Assembly: GCF_009864005.1 (NCBI RefSeq)
Contig: NZ_WEZQ01000019.1
Coordinates: forward strand, 172,351 to 236,350
Direction of reading: 5' to 3'
From: Furfurilactobacillus milii
Lineage (GTDB): Bacteria; Bacillota; Bacilli; Lactobacillales; Lactobacillaceae
DNA: 64,000 nt
The translations under genes were made by a program, and so were the position numbers. Below, piece by piece: positions 29,707 through 37,807 of this stretch (the stretch's first letter is position 1; each line of letters begins with the position of its first letter). The notes under the pieces were generated by a model that saw only the letters and a program-made list of their open reading frames with translations, was not told the DNA's origin and did not search any database.

Positions 29707-30309
29707 ATGGCAGATACAATTGTAATTGCGACTCAAAATGAAGGTAAGGCTGCGGAATACCGCAAACGGTTTGCAACATTGGGAATTAAAGTACTAACGC
29801 TCAAAGATTTTCCTGGTGTGACGATGCCGCCAGAAAATGGCAGTTCGTTTGCTGAAAACGCTCAAATTAAGGCGGACGCGCTGGCAAAGACGGTGGAATT
29901 GCCGATTATTGCGGACGATTCTGGTCTCCAGGTCGATGCGCTAAATGGTGAACCTGGTATCCACTCAGCTCGTTACGCTGGCAACCACGATGATGAGGCA
30001 AACAACCGTAAGCTTTTGGCAGCCATGGACAAGGTGCCTGATGATGAACGCACGGCTAATTTTCACACGACGATTGTGGCCGTTAAGCCAAATGGTAAAC
30101 GGTTGTTTGTTAGTGGGGATGTGCGTGGCACAATTCTACGTGAGGCGCGTGGTAAAGATGGGTTCGGTTATGACCCACTATTTTATGTGGCTTCAAAGAA
30201 AAAGACGTTTGCCCAGATGAATATGGATGAAAAAAACGAGATTAGTCATCGGGGCAAAGCAATGGATTCACTGATGGCGCAATTTCCAATTTGGTGGCGT
30301 GAAGACTGA
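29707..30309 (+). CDS. rdgB: XTP/dITP diphosphatase (Ham1/RdgB)
   Basis: 200 residues, the usual length. It has the N-terminal IATQNEGKAAEYRKRF, the central DDSGLQVDALNGEPGIHSARY and the C-terminal GKDGFGYDPLF motifs. It hydrolyses non-canonical purine nucleotides such as XTP and dITP to the monophosphates, keeping them out of DNA. GGTGGAGG precedes the ATG. The stop overlaps the next ATG by one base (TGATG). Confidence 0.97.
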   Translation: MADTIVIATQNEGKAAEYRKRFATLGIKVLTLKDFPGVTMPPENGSSFAENAQIKADALAKTVELPIIADDSGLQVDALNGEPGIHSARYAGNHDDEANNRKLLAAMDKVPDDERTANFHTTIVAVKPNGKRLFVSGDVRGTILREARGKDGFGYDPLFYVASKKKTFAQMNMDEKNEISHRGKAMDSLMAQFPIWWRED

Positions 30310-30833
30310 TGAAATTATTAGTGGTAAGTGACAGTCATGGTGATCGAGATATTTTGGTAACCCTTGCTGATCAATTTAAAGGCCAAGTGGATGCTTGTTT
30401 TCACTGTGGTGATTCTGAATTGCCAGCGAACGATCCGTTATGGGCAACTTATCATGTGGTCGGCGGGAACATGGATTTTGATGCTTCATATCCTGTTTCA
30501 CAGACGGTTACCGTGGATGGCAAACGGATTTTCTTGACACATGGTCACCGTTACGGAATCAAACAAGATTTAACGCGACTGGCTCTGGCCGCACGGGAAG
30601 CAAAGGCAAACTTTGCTTTTTTTGGACACTCGCATGAATTGGGCGTGGTTGAAACGTCCGGGATTATTTTCTTGAATCCTGGCAGTATTAGCCAGCCACG
30701 TGGCCAATATGCCACTCTAGGCGGTACGTTTGCACTCGTCACGTCGACTGGTGATCAAACGAAGATTGAGTTTTGCACGCGAGATGGACGTACCGTTCCA
30801 GAATTAACTGTTACTTATGGAGGAAAAGGCTAA
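30309..30833 (+). CDS. YfcE/MJ0936 family metallophosphodiesterase
   Basis: 174 residues with the calcineurin-like metal-binding motifs SDSHGD, HCGD, GGNMDF, THGH and GHSHELG in order. It corresponds by position to ysnB of bacilli, after the rdgB homologue. Members hydrolyse model phosphodiesters; the natural substrate is unknown. It is coupled to rdgB through TGATG. Confidence 0.92.
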   Translation: MKLLVVSDSHGDRDILVTLADQFKGQVDACFHCGDSELPANDPLWATYHVVGGNMDFDASYPVSQTVTVDGKRIFLTHGHRYGIKQDLTRLALAAREAKANFAFFGHSHELGVVETSGIIFLNPGSISQPRGQYATLGGTFALVTSTGDQTKIEFCTRDGRTVPELTVTYGGKG

Positions 30834-30835
30834 GC

Positions 30836-31690
30836 ATGGTAGCAAAAACGTTTAAGTTTGATGACGAATTAGAAGTTAACCGACTGGGCTACGGCACGAT
30901 GCAGTTGCCAGGGAAGGGCGTTTGGGGCCCAAATGCGGATCCTAAGGCTGCGATTGATGTGATGGATGCTGTTCTTAACAGTGATGTTAATTTCATTGAT
31001 ACGGCCGATGCTTATGGTCCATTGTTTGCTAATGACTATGTTAGACAAGCTTTGCAGGATTATGAAGGCGCCCATAAAATGATTGCCACCAAGGTTGGCT
31101 TTACCAGGCAAGGACCGGATGTTTGGACGCCGCTTGGAAATCCCGATTATCTTCGCCAACAAGTTGAAATAAATCTTTTTTCATTGGGGTTAGATAGTCT
31201 TGATTTGATTCAGTTGCATCGAATTGATCCGCACTATCCGTTAGCTGACCAAGTCGGTGTGCTGGCCGATATGAAAAAAGAAGGTAAGGTTAAACATATT
31301 GGGTTAAGTCAGGTCACGATTGATGATCTTGAAGCAGCTCAAAAGATTACGCCGATTGCATCAGTTCAAAATCGCTATAATTTAACGGATAGACATGATG
31401 AAGGCGTCTTGAACTACGCTGATCAGCATCATATCGCTTTTATTCCGTGGTATCCATTGGCAACGGGGCATCTTGCCACCGCCACTGGTCCACTGGCCGA
31501 TATTGCGAAGGCACATCGCGCAACGCCAGCACAAATAGCATTGGCATGGCTATTACATCGTTCAGACGTGATTCTGCCAATTCCTGGGACTAGCAATGTC
31601 AATCACTTCTTTAGCAACACCGCTGCTTCGAGAATTGCATTATCGGCTGAAGAAATGACTCAGCTCACAAACTTGAGTAATGCAGAATAA
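30836..31690 (+). CDS. Aldo/keto reductase
   Basis: 284 residues from the ATG at 30836; GGAGG is 12 nt upstream and AAAAGG nearer. It is a TIM-barrel NADPH-dependent reductase with NFIDTADAYGP (catalytic Asp and Tyr), KVGFTRQG (Lys) and LIQLHRID (His), then an IPGTSN cofactor-binding motif near the C-terminus. The substrate cannot be predicted. It begins 2 bases after the phosphodiesterase gene stop and is likely co-transcribed with the murI group. Confidence 0.92.
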   Translation: MVAKTFKFDDELEVNRLGYGTMQLPGKGVWGPNADPKAAIDVMDAVLNSDVNFIDTADAYGPLFANDYVRQALQDYEGAHKMIATKVGFTRQGPDVWTPLGNPDYLRQQVEINLFSLGLDSLDLIQLHRIDPHYPLADQVGVLADMKKEGKVKHIGLSQVTIDDLEAAQKITPIASVQNRYNLTDRHDEGVLNYADQHHIAFIPWYPLATGHLATATGPLADIAKAHRATPAQIALAWLLHRSDVILPIPGTSNVNHFFSNTAASRIALSAEEMTQLTNLSNAE

Positions 31691-31783
31691 TGATTGACGA
31701 ATGAAAACGGTTTTGTGCGTTTGCGGTTTATGGTATGCTGATGCTAAGTACATGATTCATTATGAAAAGTTGGAGGAAAGATT

Positions 31784-32197
31784 ATGACAGGTGGCGTAAT
31801 TGCAGCAATTGCATTCTTGATTTTGGCAATCTTTATTAGCATTTTTCTGATGGTATTATTGCGGACATTTCACGAAGTTAACCAGAGTGTCGCGGTTATC
31901 CGTAGCTCTGTGGATGTCTTGTCCAAGCAGGTAGAAGACATTCTTGGTAATGCAAACGAACTGTTAGATGATGTGAACCACAAGGTTGCAACAGTGGATC
32001 CAGTCTTTCAGGCTGCTGCTGATTTAGGTGAAAGTGTCTCTGACTTAAATAACGCAACACGTGATCTGACCACACGGGTTACCAGCACTGGTAAAAGTGC
32101 AGGCAAGGTAGGCGTTGCTACTAAGGCTGCCAACTCTGTTTATAAGATGTATCGAAACCATCAAACAAAAAAGCAGTCTCGAGCAACGAATAAATAA
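31784..32197 (+). CDS. DUF948 family membrane-anchored protein
   Basis: 137 residues: one N-terminal transmembrane helix (about 5-27) and then a long amphipathic helical segment with heptad-like spacing, typical of DUF948 (YtxG-like) proteins. The C-terminus is basic. It is paired with a YtxH-domain gene 20 bases downstream, as in bacilli. Relatives are annotated as general stress proteins with unknown function. GGAGG precedes the ATG. Confidence 0.85.
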   Translation: MTGGVIAAIAFLILAIFISIFLMVLLRTFHEVNQSVAVIRSSVDVLSKQVEDILGNANELLDDVNHKVATVDPVFQAAADLGESVSDLNNATRDLTTRVTSTGKSAGKVGVATKAANSVYKMYRNHQTKKQSRATNK

Positions 32198-32217
32198 CGC
32201 GAAAGAAGGACGACAAA

Positions 32218-32823
32218 ATGGCTAAAGGTTTTTGGTTAGGACTAGTGTTAGGCGGTGCTGCAGCTTATGCTGGGTATCGTTCGTTATCACAGGAACAACG
32301 CGATAAATTACGCGAAGAAGCAACAGAACGCTATCAAGCGGTTCGTGACCGTGCTGTTGATTACGCATTTTACGCTGCCGACGCAGTGGATGATGCCAAA
32401 GAATCATTGAAAGACTACACGGAATCGGCTAATGAATCAGCACATGATTTTGCCGGTTCATTAGGTGATCGTGGGGCTTCATTCCGTGACCGTTTCCGTC
32501 AGAAGCATGACGACTTTGATGATGAGACGGCTTCATTGCGGGATGAACTGAACGGTGTTAATGACGAAGACGATGCTGACGATAGCGATGACATTGTGAT
32601 TACTGCTGATAGCAAATTAACTTCGGAAGCATCCGCGGCTGAGGCCAGTGCACAATCAGCTACAGACAAGGCTGCTAGTGCCGCAAAGTCCACTGCTAGC
32701 TCAGCAAAGTCACTTGCCAGCGCTGCGCAAAGCAAGGCAAGCCAAACAGGCTCAGCTGCTAAGTCAGCGACTTCAACAGCAAAAAGTGCTGCTGATAGCG
32801 CCAGCGATAAAACAAAAAAATAA
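32218..32823 (+). CDS. YtxH domain protein with Ala/Ser-rich tail
   Basis: 201 residues. The N-terminus GFWLGLVLGGAAAYAGYRSL is the Gly/Ala-rich hydrophobic YtxH segment. A charged helical region (about 20-130) follows. The last 65 or so residues are almost entirely Ala, Ser, Lys and Thr (repeated AAKSTASSAKS-like units). YtxH proteins are small envelope-associated general stress proteins. The tail is low complexity and may be helical or disordered. It is co-transcribed with the DUF948 gene and followed by a strong terminator. Confidence 0.85.
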   Translation: MAKGFWLGLVLGGAAAYAGYRSLSQEQRDKLREEATERYQAVRDRAVDYAFYAADAVDDAKESLKDYTESANESAHDFAGSLGDRGASFRDRFRQKHDDFDDETASLRDELNGVNDEDDADDSDDIVITADSKLTSEASAAEASAQSATDKAASAAKSTASSAKSLASAAQSKASQTGSAAKSATSTAKSAADSASDKTKK

Positions 32824-32843
32824 TTAGTGTTGATCTTTAAATC

Positions 32844-32886
32844 AAAAATGCTTCAGTTCACGCTAACGTGAATTGAAGCATTTTTG
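32844..32886 (+). terminator. Strong intrinsic terminator after the YtxH gene
   Basis: A near-perfect 19-bp stem (AAAAATGCTTCAGTTCACG / CGTGAATTGAAGCATTTTT) closes on CTAA and ends in five T residues. Confidence 0.92.
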
Positions 32887-32957
32887 TTGAGCTGATTGTT
32901 TTGTATCAGCGATATTATCAATTGTATAATAAGGAAAAAGTTAACGGGGGTGCTAAT

Positions 32958-33182
32958 ATGAAACCATCGTTTTATCCAACACATTATGTTAGTAGCATCG
33001 TTGTATTGGCCTGGCTGATTGTAATGGCGGTTAATCGTGCTCTGGCGGTTAATCTCAGTTTAATGGGCAGTTTGCTGTTGCTATTTGGTGTGACAGTGAT
33101 GCTTGTCCTTATTATCGTTAACCTTGTTAATCTATTTAAATGGCGACGCAAGTCCTGGCATCCTGGTCCAAGACTTTATTAA
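32958..33182 (+). CDS. Small two-helix membrane protein, unknown function
   Basis: 74 residues from the ATG at 32958, preceded by GGGGGTG at good spacing. Two hydrophobic segments (about 11-28 and 34-58), then a basic, Trp-containing C-terminus (KWRRKSWHPGPRLY). I do not recognise the family. It stands alone between two strong terminators, so it would need its own promoter in the 70-base gap; none is convincing. Confidence 0.65.
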   Translation: MKPSFYPTHYVSSIVVLAWLIVMAVNRALAVNLSLMGSLLLLFGVTVMLVLIIVNLVNLFKWRRKSWHPGPRLY

Positions 33183-33213
33183 TGGAGCACGGTGAGTCTA
33201 ATACGTTGAGAGA

Positions 33214-33263
33214 AAAAGCCACTGATAATTCCGGATAACGTTTCGGAATTATCAGTGGCTTTT
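33214..33263. terminator. Bidirectional terminator between the small membrane protein gene and pepQ
   Basis: A 20-bp perfect stem (AAAAGCCACTGATAATTCCG with its complement) and a 10-nt loop, with A-run and T-run flanks. It serves genes converging from both sides. Confidence 0.92.
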
Positions 33264-33305
33264 AGAAACCTAAATTTTAACGACAAGTGTGATGCGTTTA
33301 CTAGA

Positions 33306-34412
33306 TTAACCGACGTAAGTTAAGTCTTTGCTAGTGTGAGTGAATGGTTCACAACCATCGGCGGTAATGTGGACACAATCTTCAATCCGAACACCAGCTA
33401 CGTCAGGAATGTAAATTCCAGGTTCAATTGAGAAGCACATGCCTTCCTTCAGCACCAGATCATTACCTTCCATGATGCTTGGAAATTCATGCTCAGATTG
33501 CCCCATACCGTGACCGAGACGGTGAATAAAGTATTCTCCATAGCCTGCTTTACTGATAATATCACGCGCAACTTTGTCTAACTGGGCGGCGGTAATACCT
33601 GGTTTGGCGGCGTCCATGGCAGCCAACTGGGCCTCTAAACAAACTTTGTAGATATCTGCTTGTTTGTCTGATAGTTTGCCAAGAGCGACAGTCCGTGAGG
33701 CATCTGAGATATAGCCTTCGTGAACAGTTCCTAAATCAAACAGAATGAGTTCGTTATTTTCAATTTTATTGGCACCAGTTGCACCGTGCGGTTCAGCGGC
33801 ATGTGCACCAGCTTGAATTAAGGTATCAAAGCTCATGTTCATCACGCCACGCTTCATTAATGCGTATTGTAATTCAGCAGCGACACGTTGTTCAGGGACA
33901 CCAGCGGCAACCGCCTTAAAGCCAATTTCAAAGGCGTAGTCAGCTTCAGCACCAGCAGCGTTAAGTAACTCAATCTCATGTGGTGTTTTGATGACGCGCA
34001 AGTTAGCAATGTAATCTGTAGCGTCTAAATCAAACATTGCGTCAGGGAACTGTTCGTGCATTTTATTGAATCGCTCAATGGTTAAGTTACCCATTTCAAT
34101 GGCCCATTTAGCAGGTGAAGAAGTGCGGGCCTTAATTTGGTCGGCAATCATTGCATAGGCATTTTCGTGGTCTAAGTAACCGTACACACCATATGGCCAG
34201 CCAGTGTCCTTGACGGCCTCAACTTCCAAAGCAGGACAGAATAAGAAAGGATCAGCATCTGGAAAAACGAACAGGGCCAGTACCCGTTCGATAGGGTCTG
34301 ATCCAAATCCTGTTAAATACTGAATTGTTTGAAAGTTGCTAAAGTAGCCAAGATCCATTCCTTGTGTACCAATCCATTGCTGGACTTGTTTGAGTTGTGA
34401 ATAATCTGCCAT
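33306..34412 (-). CDS. pepQ: Xaa-Pro dipeptidase PepQ (M24 family)
   Basis: 368 residues on the minus strand, preceded by GAGGCG. It has a creatinase-like N-terminal domain and a pita-bread catalytic domain with the five metal ligands D226, D237, H301, E330 and E344 (in LFDLG, SDASR, LGHGMG, EPGIY and RIED). It cleaves X-Pro dipeptides in the cytoplasm. It is divergent from ccpA, an arrangement known in lactobacilli, with a catabolite-response-like site in the shared gap. Confidence 0.96.
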   Translation of the reverse strand: MADYSQLKQVQQWIGTQGMDLGYFSNFQTIQYLTGFGSDPIERVLALFVFPDADPFLFCPALEVEAVKDTGWPYGVYGYLDHENAYAMIADQIKARTSSPAKWAIEMGNLTIERFNKMHEQFPDAMFDLDATDYIANLRVIKTPHEIELLNAAGAEADYAFEIGFKAVAAGVPEQRVAAELQYALMKRGVMNMSFDTLIQAGAHAAEPHGATGANKIENNELILFDLGTVHEGYISDASRTVALGKLSDKQADIYKVCLEAQLAAMDAAKPGITAAQLDKVARDIISKAGYGEYFIHRLGHGMGQSEHEFPSIMEGNDLVLKEGMCFSIEPGIYIPDVAGVRIEDCVHITADGCEPFTHTSKDLTYVG

Positions 34413-34518
34413 AACTTCGCCTCATTTTTCATATTAATTTGTAAAATCAAATGTAAAACCAGTATATCACACCAGTGGCTTCTGACTTGCAGACCACAAA
34501 GGTTTGATTTATATTAAA

Positions 34519-34532
34519 AGTAAGCGGTTTCA
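34519..34532 (-). promoter_or_regulatory. cre-like site in the pepQ/ccpA intergenic region
   Basis: Read on the minus strand this is TGAAACCGCTTACT, which fits the consensus TGWAANCGNTNWCA at 13 of 14 positions (last base differs). It lies immediately upstream of the proposed ccpA -35, so CcpA could act on its own gene and on pepQ. Identification is by consensus match only. Confidence 0.55.
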
Positions 34533-34535
34533 TGA

Positions 34536-34564
34536 TTGCTTTCATTTTAATGCTCTGTTATATT
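34536..34564 (+). promoter_or_regulatory. Probable promoter of ccpA
   Basis: TTGCTT (34536-34541), a 17-nt spacer and TATATT (34559-34564), 58 nt before the ATG. Confidence 0.45.
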
Positions 34565-34621
34565 TAACAGGTTATGAAAACCGATGAAAACAAATTAAAT
34601 TAGTAATGAAAGGGTATAACA

Positions 34622-35623
34622 ATGGATAAACAAACAGTCACGATTTATGATGTTGCCCGTGAAGCAGCAGTTTCAATGGCTACGGTTTCACGGGTTGTTA
34701 ATGGCAATCCCAATGTTAAACCAGCTACACGGCAGAAGGTTTTGGATGTGATTGATCAGCTTGATTATCGTCCAAATGCGGTTGCACGTGGTTTGGCTTC
34801 TAAAAAGACAACAACGATCGGGGTTATCATCCCAGATTTAACAAACTCGTACTTTTCTGAATTAGCACGGGGAATTGATGACGTTGCTTTGATGTACAAG
34901 TACAACATTATTTTGGCTTCCTCCGATGAAAACCATGATAAAGAATTACAAGTTGTGGATAACTTGACCGCTAAGCAGGTGGACGGGATTATTTTCATGG
35001 GTAACCAAGTAAGCAAAGATTTGCGCGATGCCTTTAACCGGGCAAATGCGCCAATCGTATTTGCTGGATCAGTTGATCCTGAACACCAGTCACCATCCGT
35101 CAACATTGACTATGTTGCTGCAGTAACTGACGCTGTTGCAAAACTGGTTAGTCGTGGTAACAGACGCATTGCGTTTGTAACGGGATCAATGGATGAAAGT
35201 ATCAACAAGGATTACCGTTTGAAGGGTTATAAGCAGGCTTTGAGTAGCAAACGAATTGGCTATGATGAAGGCTTGGTTTTCCAAACAGATTATTCATATA
35301 AGGCAGGGTATGCATTGGCTAAGGCATTGCAAGATGTCAAGGCAACCGCTGCATTCGTTGGTGACGATGAATTAGCTGCTGGGGTATTAAACGGTCTGAC
35401 CGACGCAGGTGTTAACGTGCCTGAAGATTTCGAAATCATCACTAGCAACGATACTCGCTTTACAGAAATCTCTCGCCCAACGATGAGCTCGATTACGCAA
35501 CCGCTTTATGATATCGGTGCTGTATCCATGCGCTTGTTAACTAAATTGATGAACAATGAAGAAATTGGCGATAAGACGGTTGTTCTACCTTATGGTTTGA
35601 AGAAACGGCAATCAACTAAGTAA
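34622..35623 (+). CDS. ccpA: Catabolite control protein A
   Basis: 333 residues, LacI/GalR family. The helix-turn-helix TIYDVAREAAVSMATVSRVV is at about 7-26, followed by a hinge RPNAVARGLA and a periplasmic-binding-like domain. CcpA with HPr-Ser-P represses or activates carbon catabolite genes through cre sites. Length, divergence from pepQ and the DNA-binding helix all fit CcpA and not a local sugar repressor. It is followed by its own terminator. Confidence 0.95.
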   Translation: MDKQTVTIYDVAREAAVSMATVSRVVNGNPNVKPATRQKVLDVIDQLDYRPNAVARGLASKKTTTIGVIIPDLTNSYFSELARGIDDVALMYKYNIILASSDENHDKELQVVDNLTAKQVDGIIFMGNQVSKDLRDAFNRANAPIVFAGSVDPEHQSPSVNIDYVAAVTDAVAKLVSRGNRRIAFVTGSMDESINKDYRLKGYKQALSSKRIGYDEGLVFQTDYSYKAGYALAKALQDVKATAAFVGDDELAAGVLNGLTDAGVNVPEDFEIITSNDTRFTEISRPTMSSITQPLYDIGAVSMRLLTKLMNNEEIGDKTVVLPYGLKKRQSTK

Positions 35624-35676
35624 ATTATTGTTGGCCGGTAGAATATACAATCAATTATTAATAGTGAGTTTCAAAG

Positions 35677-35708
35677 GTCCGCTTTCACACAGATGGCGGG
35701 CTTTTTAT
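35677..35708 (+). terminator. Intrinsic terminator after ccpA
   Basis: GTCCGC pairs with GCGGGC around a 12-nt loop and is followed by TTTTTATTT. Confidence 0.8.
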
Positions 35709-35808
35709 TTGTCGTCTAACAAGGGTTGGAATAATGGTGACTTGTTAATGAATTATTTTCGATTTGTAAACTAACGGGGCTGGTTGTTATCGGATTTTTG
35801 AGGCTAAA

Positions 35809-35838
35809 TTGACAAATTATTTATTTCAGTTCTATGTA
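35809..35838 (+). promoter_or_regulatory. Probable promoter of the EPS operon
   Basis: TTGACA (35809-35814), an 18-nt spacer and TATGTA (35833-35838), within a 511-base gene-free stretch. Transcription would start at about 35845 and give a leader of roughly 290 nt. Confidence 0.5.
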
Positions 35839-35897
35839 TACCAATATTTTGACTTTTTTAAAAGCAAATGCTTGATTAGTCCTTGTATCATTCAAAC

Positions 35898-36012
35898 ATC
35901 AGTAGATTCCAAAAAGGCATGTTGCAAATGCGAAATGTTTTTGGTATTGTACATGTTGATATGTACATGCCAATGCTCTACTGATCGTTCGATTAGTAGA
36001 GCTATTTTTTTG
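35898..36012 (+). promoter_or_regulatory. Putative transcription attenuator in the EPS leader
   Basis: Terminator: GCTCTACTGATC (35975-35986) pairs with GATTAGTAGAGC (35991-36002), followed by TATTTTTTT. Its 5' arm TCTACTGAT (35977-35985) is also the exact complement of ATCAGTAGA at 35898-35906, so an upstream antiterminator helix would exclude the terminator. Between the two antiterminator strands sits another hairpin, 35941-35954 with 35961-35973 (13 pairs, one bulged T, loop GTTGAT). This is the layout of a riboswitch or protein-controlled attenuator. The pairing is read directly from the sequence; the function and ligand are inference. Confidence 0.6.
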
Positions 36013-36042
36013 CCCTCTAAAATTCAAACAAATTTAGCACCC

Positions 36043-36092
36043 AACGTTGCCAGAACAGGAGTTTTATCTTGAACTGGTGACGTTTTTTTTTA
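36043..36092 (+). terminator. Second intrinsic terminator in the EPS leader
   Basis: AACGTTGCCAG (36043-36053) pairs with CTGGTGACGTT (36074-36084), 11 bp with two G-U wobbles, followed by nine T residues. It ends only 43 bases before the first EPS start codon, so EPS transcription from 35809 would have to pass two terminators. Confidence 0.75.
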
Positions 36093-36134
36093 GTGTCCAA
36101 AATCGAACGATTTGTAGAGGGCTGGAGGGAAAAA

Positions 36135-37070
36135 ATGGCTAAGGTATTGATTACCGGTGGAGCAGGATTTATAGGGTCGAACTTAACGATGCGATTACTT
36201 TCTGAAGGTAATGAGGTCACAGTGGTGGATGATCTCTCAATGGGATTACAAGATAATTTGCCACAACAGCCAAATTTGACGTTTATTCAACAGTCAATTA
36301 CGAATTCAGAATTTATGAGTGAACTATTAATAGATCAAAATTTTGATTTTATTTACCTTTTAGCCGCCGTTGCAAGTGTTGCAGATTCTGTTGAACGACC
36401 AATTGAGACGCACGAAATTAATCAAGAAGCAAATTTACGAATTTTTGAAACCATTCGCAAACATCATTTGCATCCAAAACGCGTCATATTTTCTTCATCC
36501 GCTGCCGTATACGGGGATGAACCATCATTACCCAAAACAGAGGGATCACCAATTGCACCACTAACACCATATGCAATTGATAAATTTGCAACGGAACGTT
36601 TCTTAATGGCGTATGCCAACCTTTATCAAATTAATGCATCCGCTGTGCGCTTTTTTAATGTTTTTGGACCTCATCAAAATCCACAGTCGCCATATTCTGG
36701 GGTGCTTTCGATTTTAACGCAAACGTTTAAAACAGAAGGATCATTTTGTGTGTTTGGTGATGGGCAACAATCACGTGATTTTATTTATATCACGGATGTT
36801 TTAGATGCTTTACAACTACTGGCTAAAAATGATTTGGCTAAAGGACAAGTGTTTAATGTTGCAACTGGTCAGACAACAACGTTATTAGATGTCATTAAGG
36901 ATTACGAAGAGATTACGAATAAACGAATTACAGTCACATATGCAAATATGAGGCAAGGTGACATTAGGCACTCTTGGGCAAATATCGATAAATTGTCCAC
37001 ACTGGGATTCGAACCACATATTAACGTTTATGAAGGGTTGCGTCGTTACTGGCAGTATATCAATCGATAA
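36135..37070 (+). CDS. NAD-dependent sugar epimerase/dehydratase (UDP-hexose 4-epimerase-like)
   Basis: 311 residues from the ATG at 36135, preceded by GGAGGG. It is an extended short-chain dehydrogenase with the NAD-binding GGAGFIG (8-14), the catalytic serine cluster SSS (120-122) and Y146xxxK150 (YAIDK). The closest-looking family is UDP-Glc/UDP-GlcNAc 4-epimerases (GalE/WbpP), which supply Gal or GalNAc; a dehydratase role is less likely. First gene of the EPS cluster, directly after the putative attenuator. Confidence 0.85.
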   Translation: MAKVLITGGAGFIGSNLTMRLLSEGNEVTVVDDLSMGLQDNLPQQPNLTFIQQSITNSEFMSELLIDQNFDFIYLLAAVASVADSVERPIETHEINQEANLRIFETIRKHHLHPKRVIFSSSAAVYGDEPSLPKTEGSPIAPLTPYAIDKFATERFLMAYANLYQINASAVRFFNVFGPHQNPQSPYSGVLSILTQTFKTEGSFCVFGDGQQSRDFIYITDVLDALQLLAKNDLAKGQVFNVATGQTTTLLDVIKDYEEITNKRITVTYANMRQGDIRHSWANIDKLSTLGFEPHINVYEGLRRYWQYINR

Positions 37071-37085
37071 GCATGAGGGAGAAAC

Positions 37086-37751
37086 ATGGAAACAATGGGG
37101 AATATGGAAAAACAGACAGGGACGATGAGCAACCTGCCTTTTGTTAGTCAGATTCAACCACCGGTGAAGTCGTGGTACATACCGGTTAAGCGTTGTCTAG
37201 ATTTAGTTTTTGGATTAATACTTGGAATCTTTGCGTTACCAATCATTGCCGTCTTTGCAGTGGCGGTAAAGCTGGATTCGAAGGGAAATGCATTCTATTC
37301 ACAGGAACGAGTCGGGTATATGGGAAAGCTCATTAAAGTGACCAAGCTGCGTTCCATGCGCAATGATGCAGAACGCGATTCGGGCGCTAAATGGGCAGAG
37401 AAGGATGACCCACGTGTTACACGTGTTGGCAGTTTTATGAGAAAGACACGAATCGATGAATTGCCACAAATATGGAGTGTGGTTAAGGGAGACATGAGCT
37501 TTATTGGTCCGAGACCAGAACGTCCTGAACTGACGGAAAAATTTTGTCATGAGAATCCAGGTTTTGAACAACGTTTAAGAATCATGCCTGGATTAAGTGG
37601 TTATGCACAAGTACACGGTGGTTATGAGATAACTCCTGGTCAAAAGGCAATATTGGACCGATATTATATTGCCCATTTCTCATTAAAAATGGATTTACTC
37701 ATTATTTTTGAAACGATACGAGTTGTCTTAACAGGTGACGGTGCACGCTAA
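37086..37751 (+). CDS. EPS priming phosphoglycosyltransferase (bacterial sugar transferase)
   Basis: 221 residues, a short monotopic form with a single membrane helix (about 37-62) and a cytoplasmic catalytic domain. It shows the family motifs KLRSM (from 87), DPRVTRVG (108-115), RIDELPQ (122-128) and GPRPERPE (141-148). It transfers a sugar-1-phosphate to undecaprenyl phosphate, starting the repeat unit. Whether the sugar is Glc, Gal or GalNAc is not readable. GGGAGAAAC precedes the ATG; it lies 15 bases after the epimerase gene. Confidence 0.94.
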   Translation: METMGNMEKQTGTMSNLPFVSQIQPPVKSWYIPVKRCLDLVFGLILGIFALPIIAVFAVAVKLDSKGNAFYSQERVGYMGKLIKVTKLRSMRNDAERDSGAKWAEKDDPRVTRVGSFMRKTRIDELPQIWSVVKGDMSFIGPRPERPELTEKFCHENPGFEQRLRIMPGLSGYAQVHGGYEITPGQKAILDRYYIAHFSLKMDLLIIFETIRVVLTGDGAR

Positions 37752-37807
37752 CCTGGTGAATAAAACTGTTTAAATGATTAATACGCTGGTGTGAAAGAGG
37801 GATCTTA

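Noticed and set aside
35948..35967. TGTACAT/ATGTACA inverted repeat as a repressor operator
   Set aside because: It is the core of a longer 13-bp RNA hairpin that directly precedes the terminator, so an RNA role is more likely, though an operator cannot be excluded.
35809..36072. An 87-residue cysteine-rich open frame in the EPS leader, starting at TTG
   Set aside because: Its start codon coincides with the proposed -35 TTGACA, there is no ribosome-binding site, and it runs through the attenuator and terminator stems. The base pairing explains the region better.
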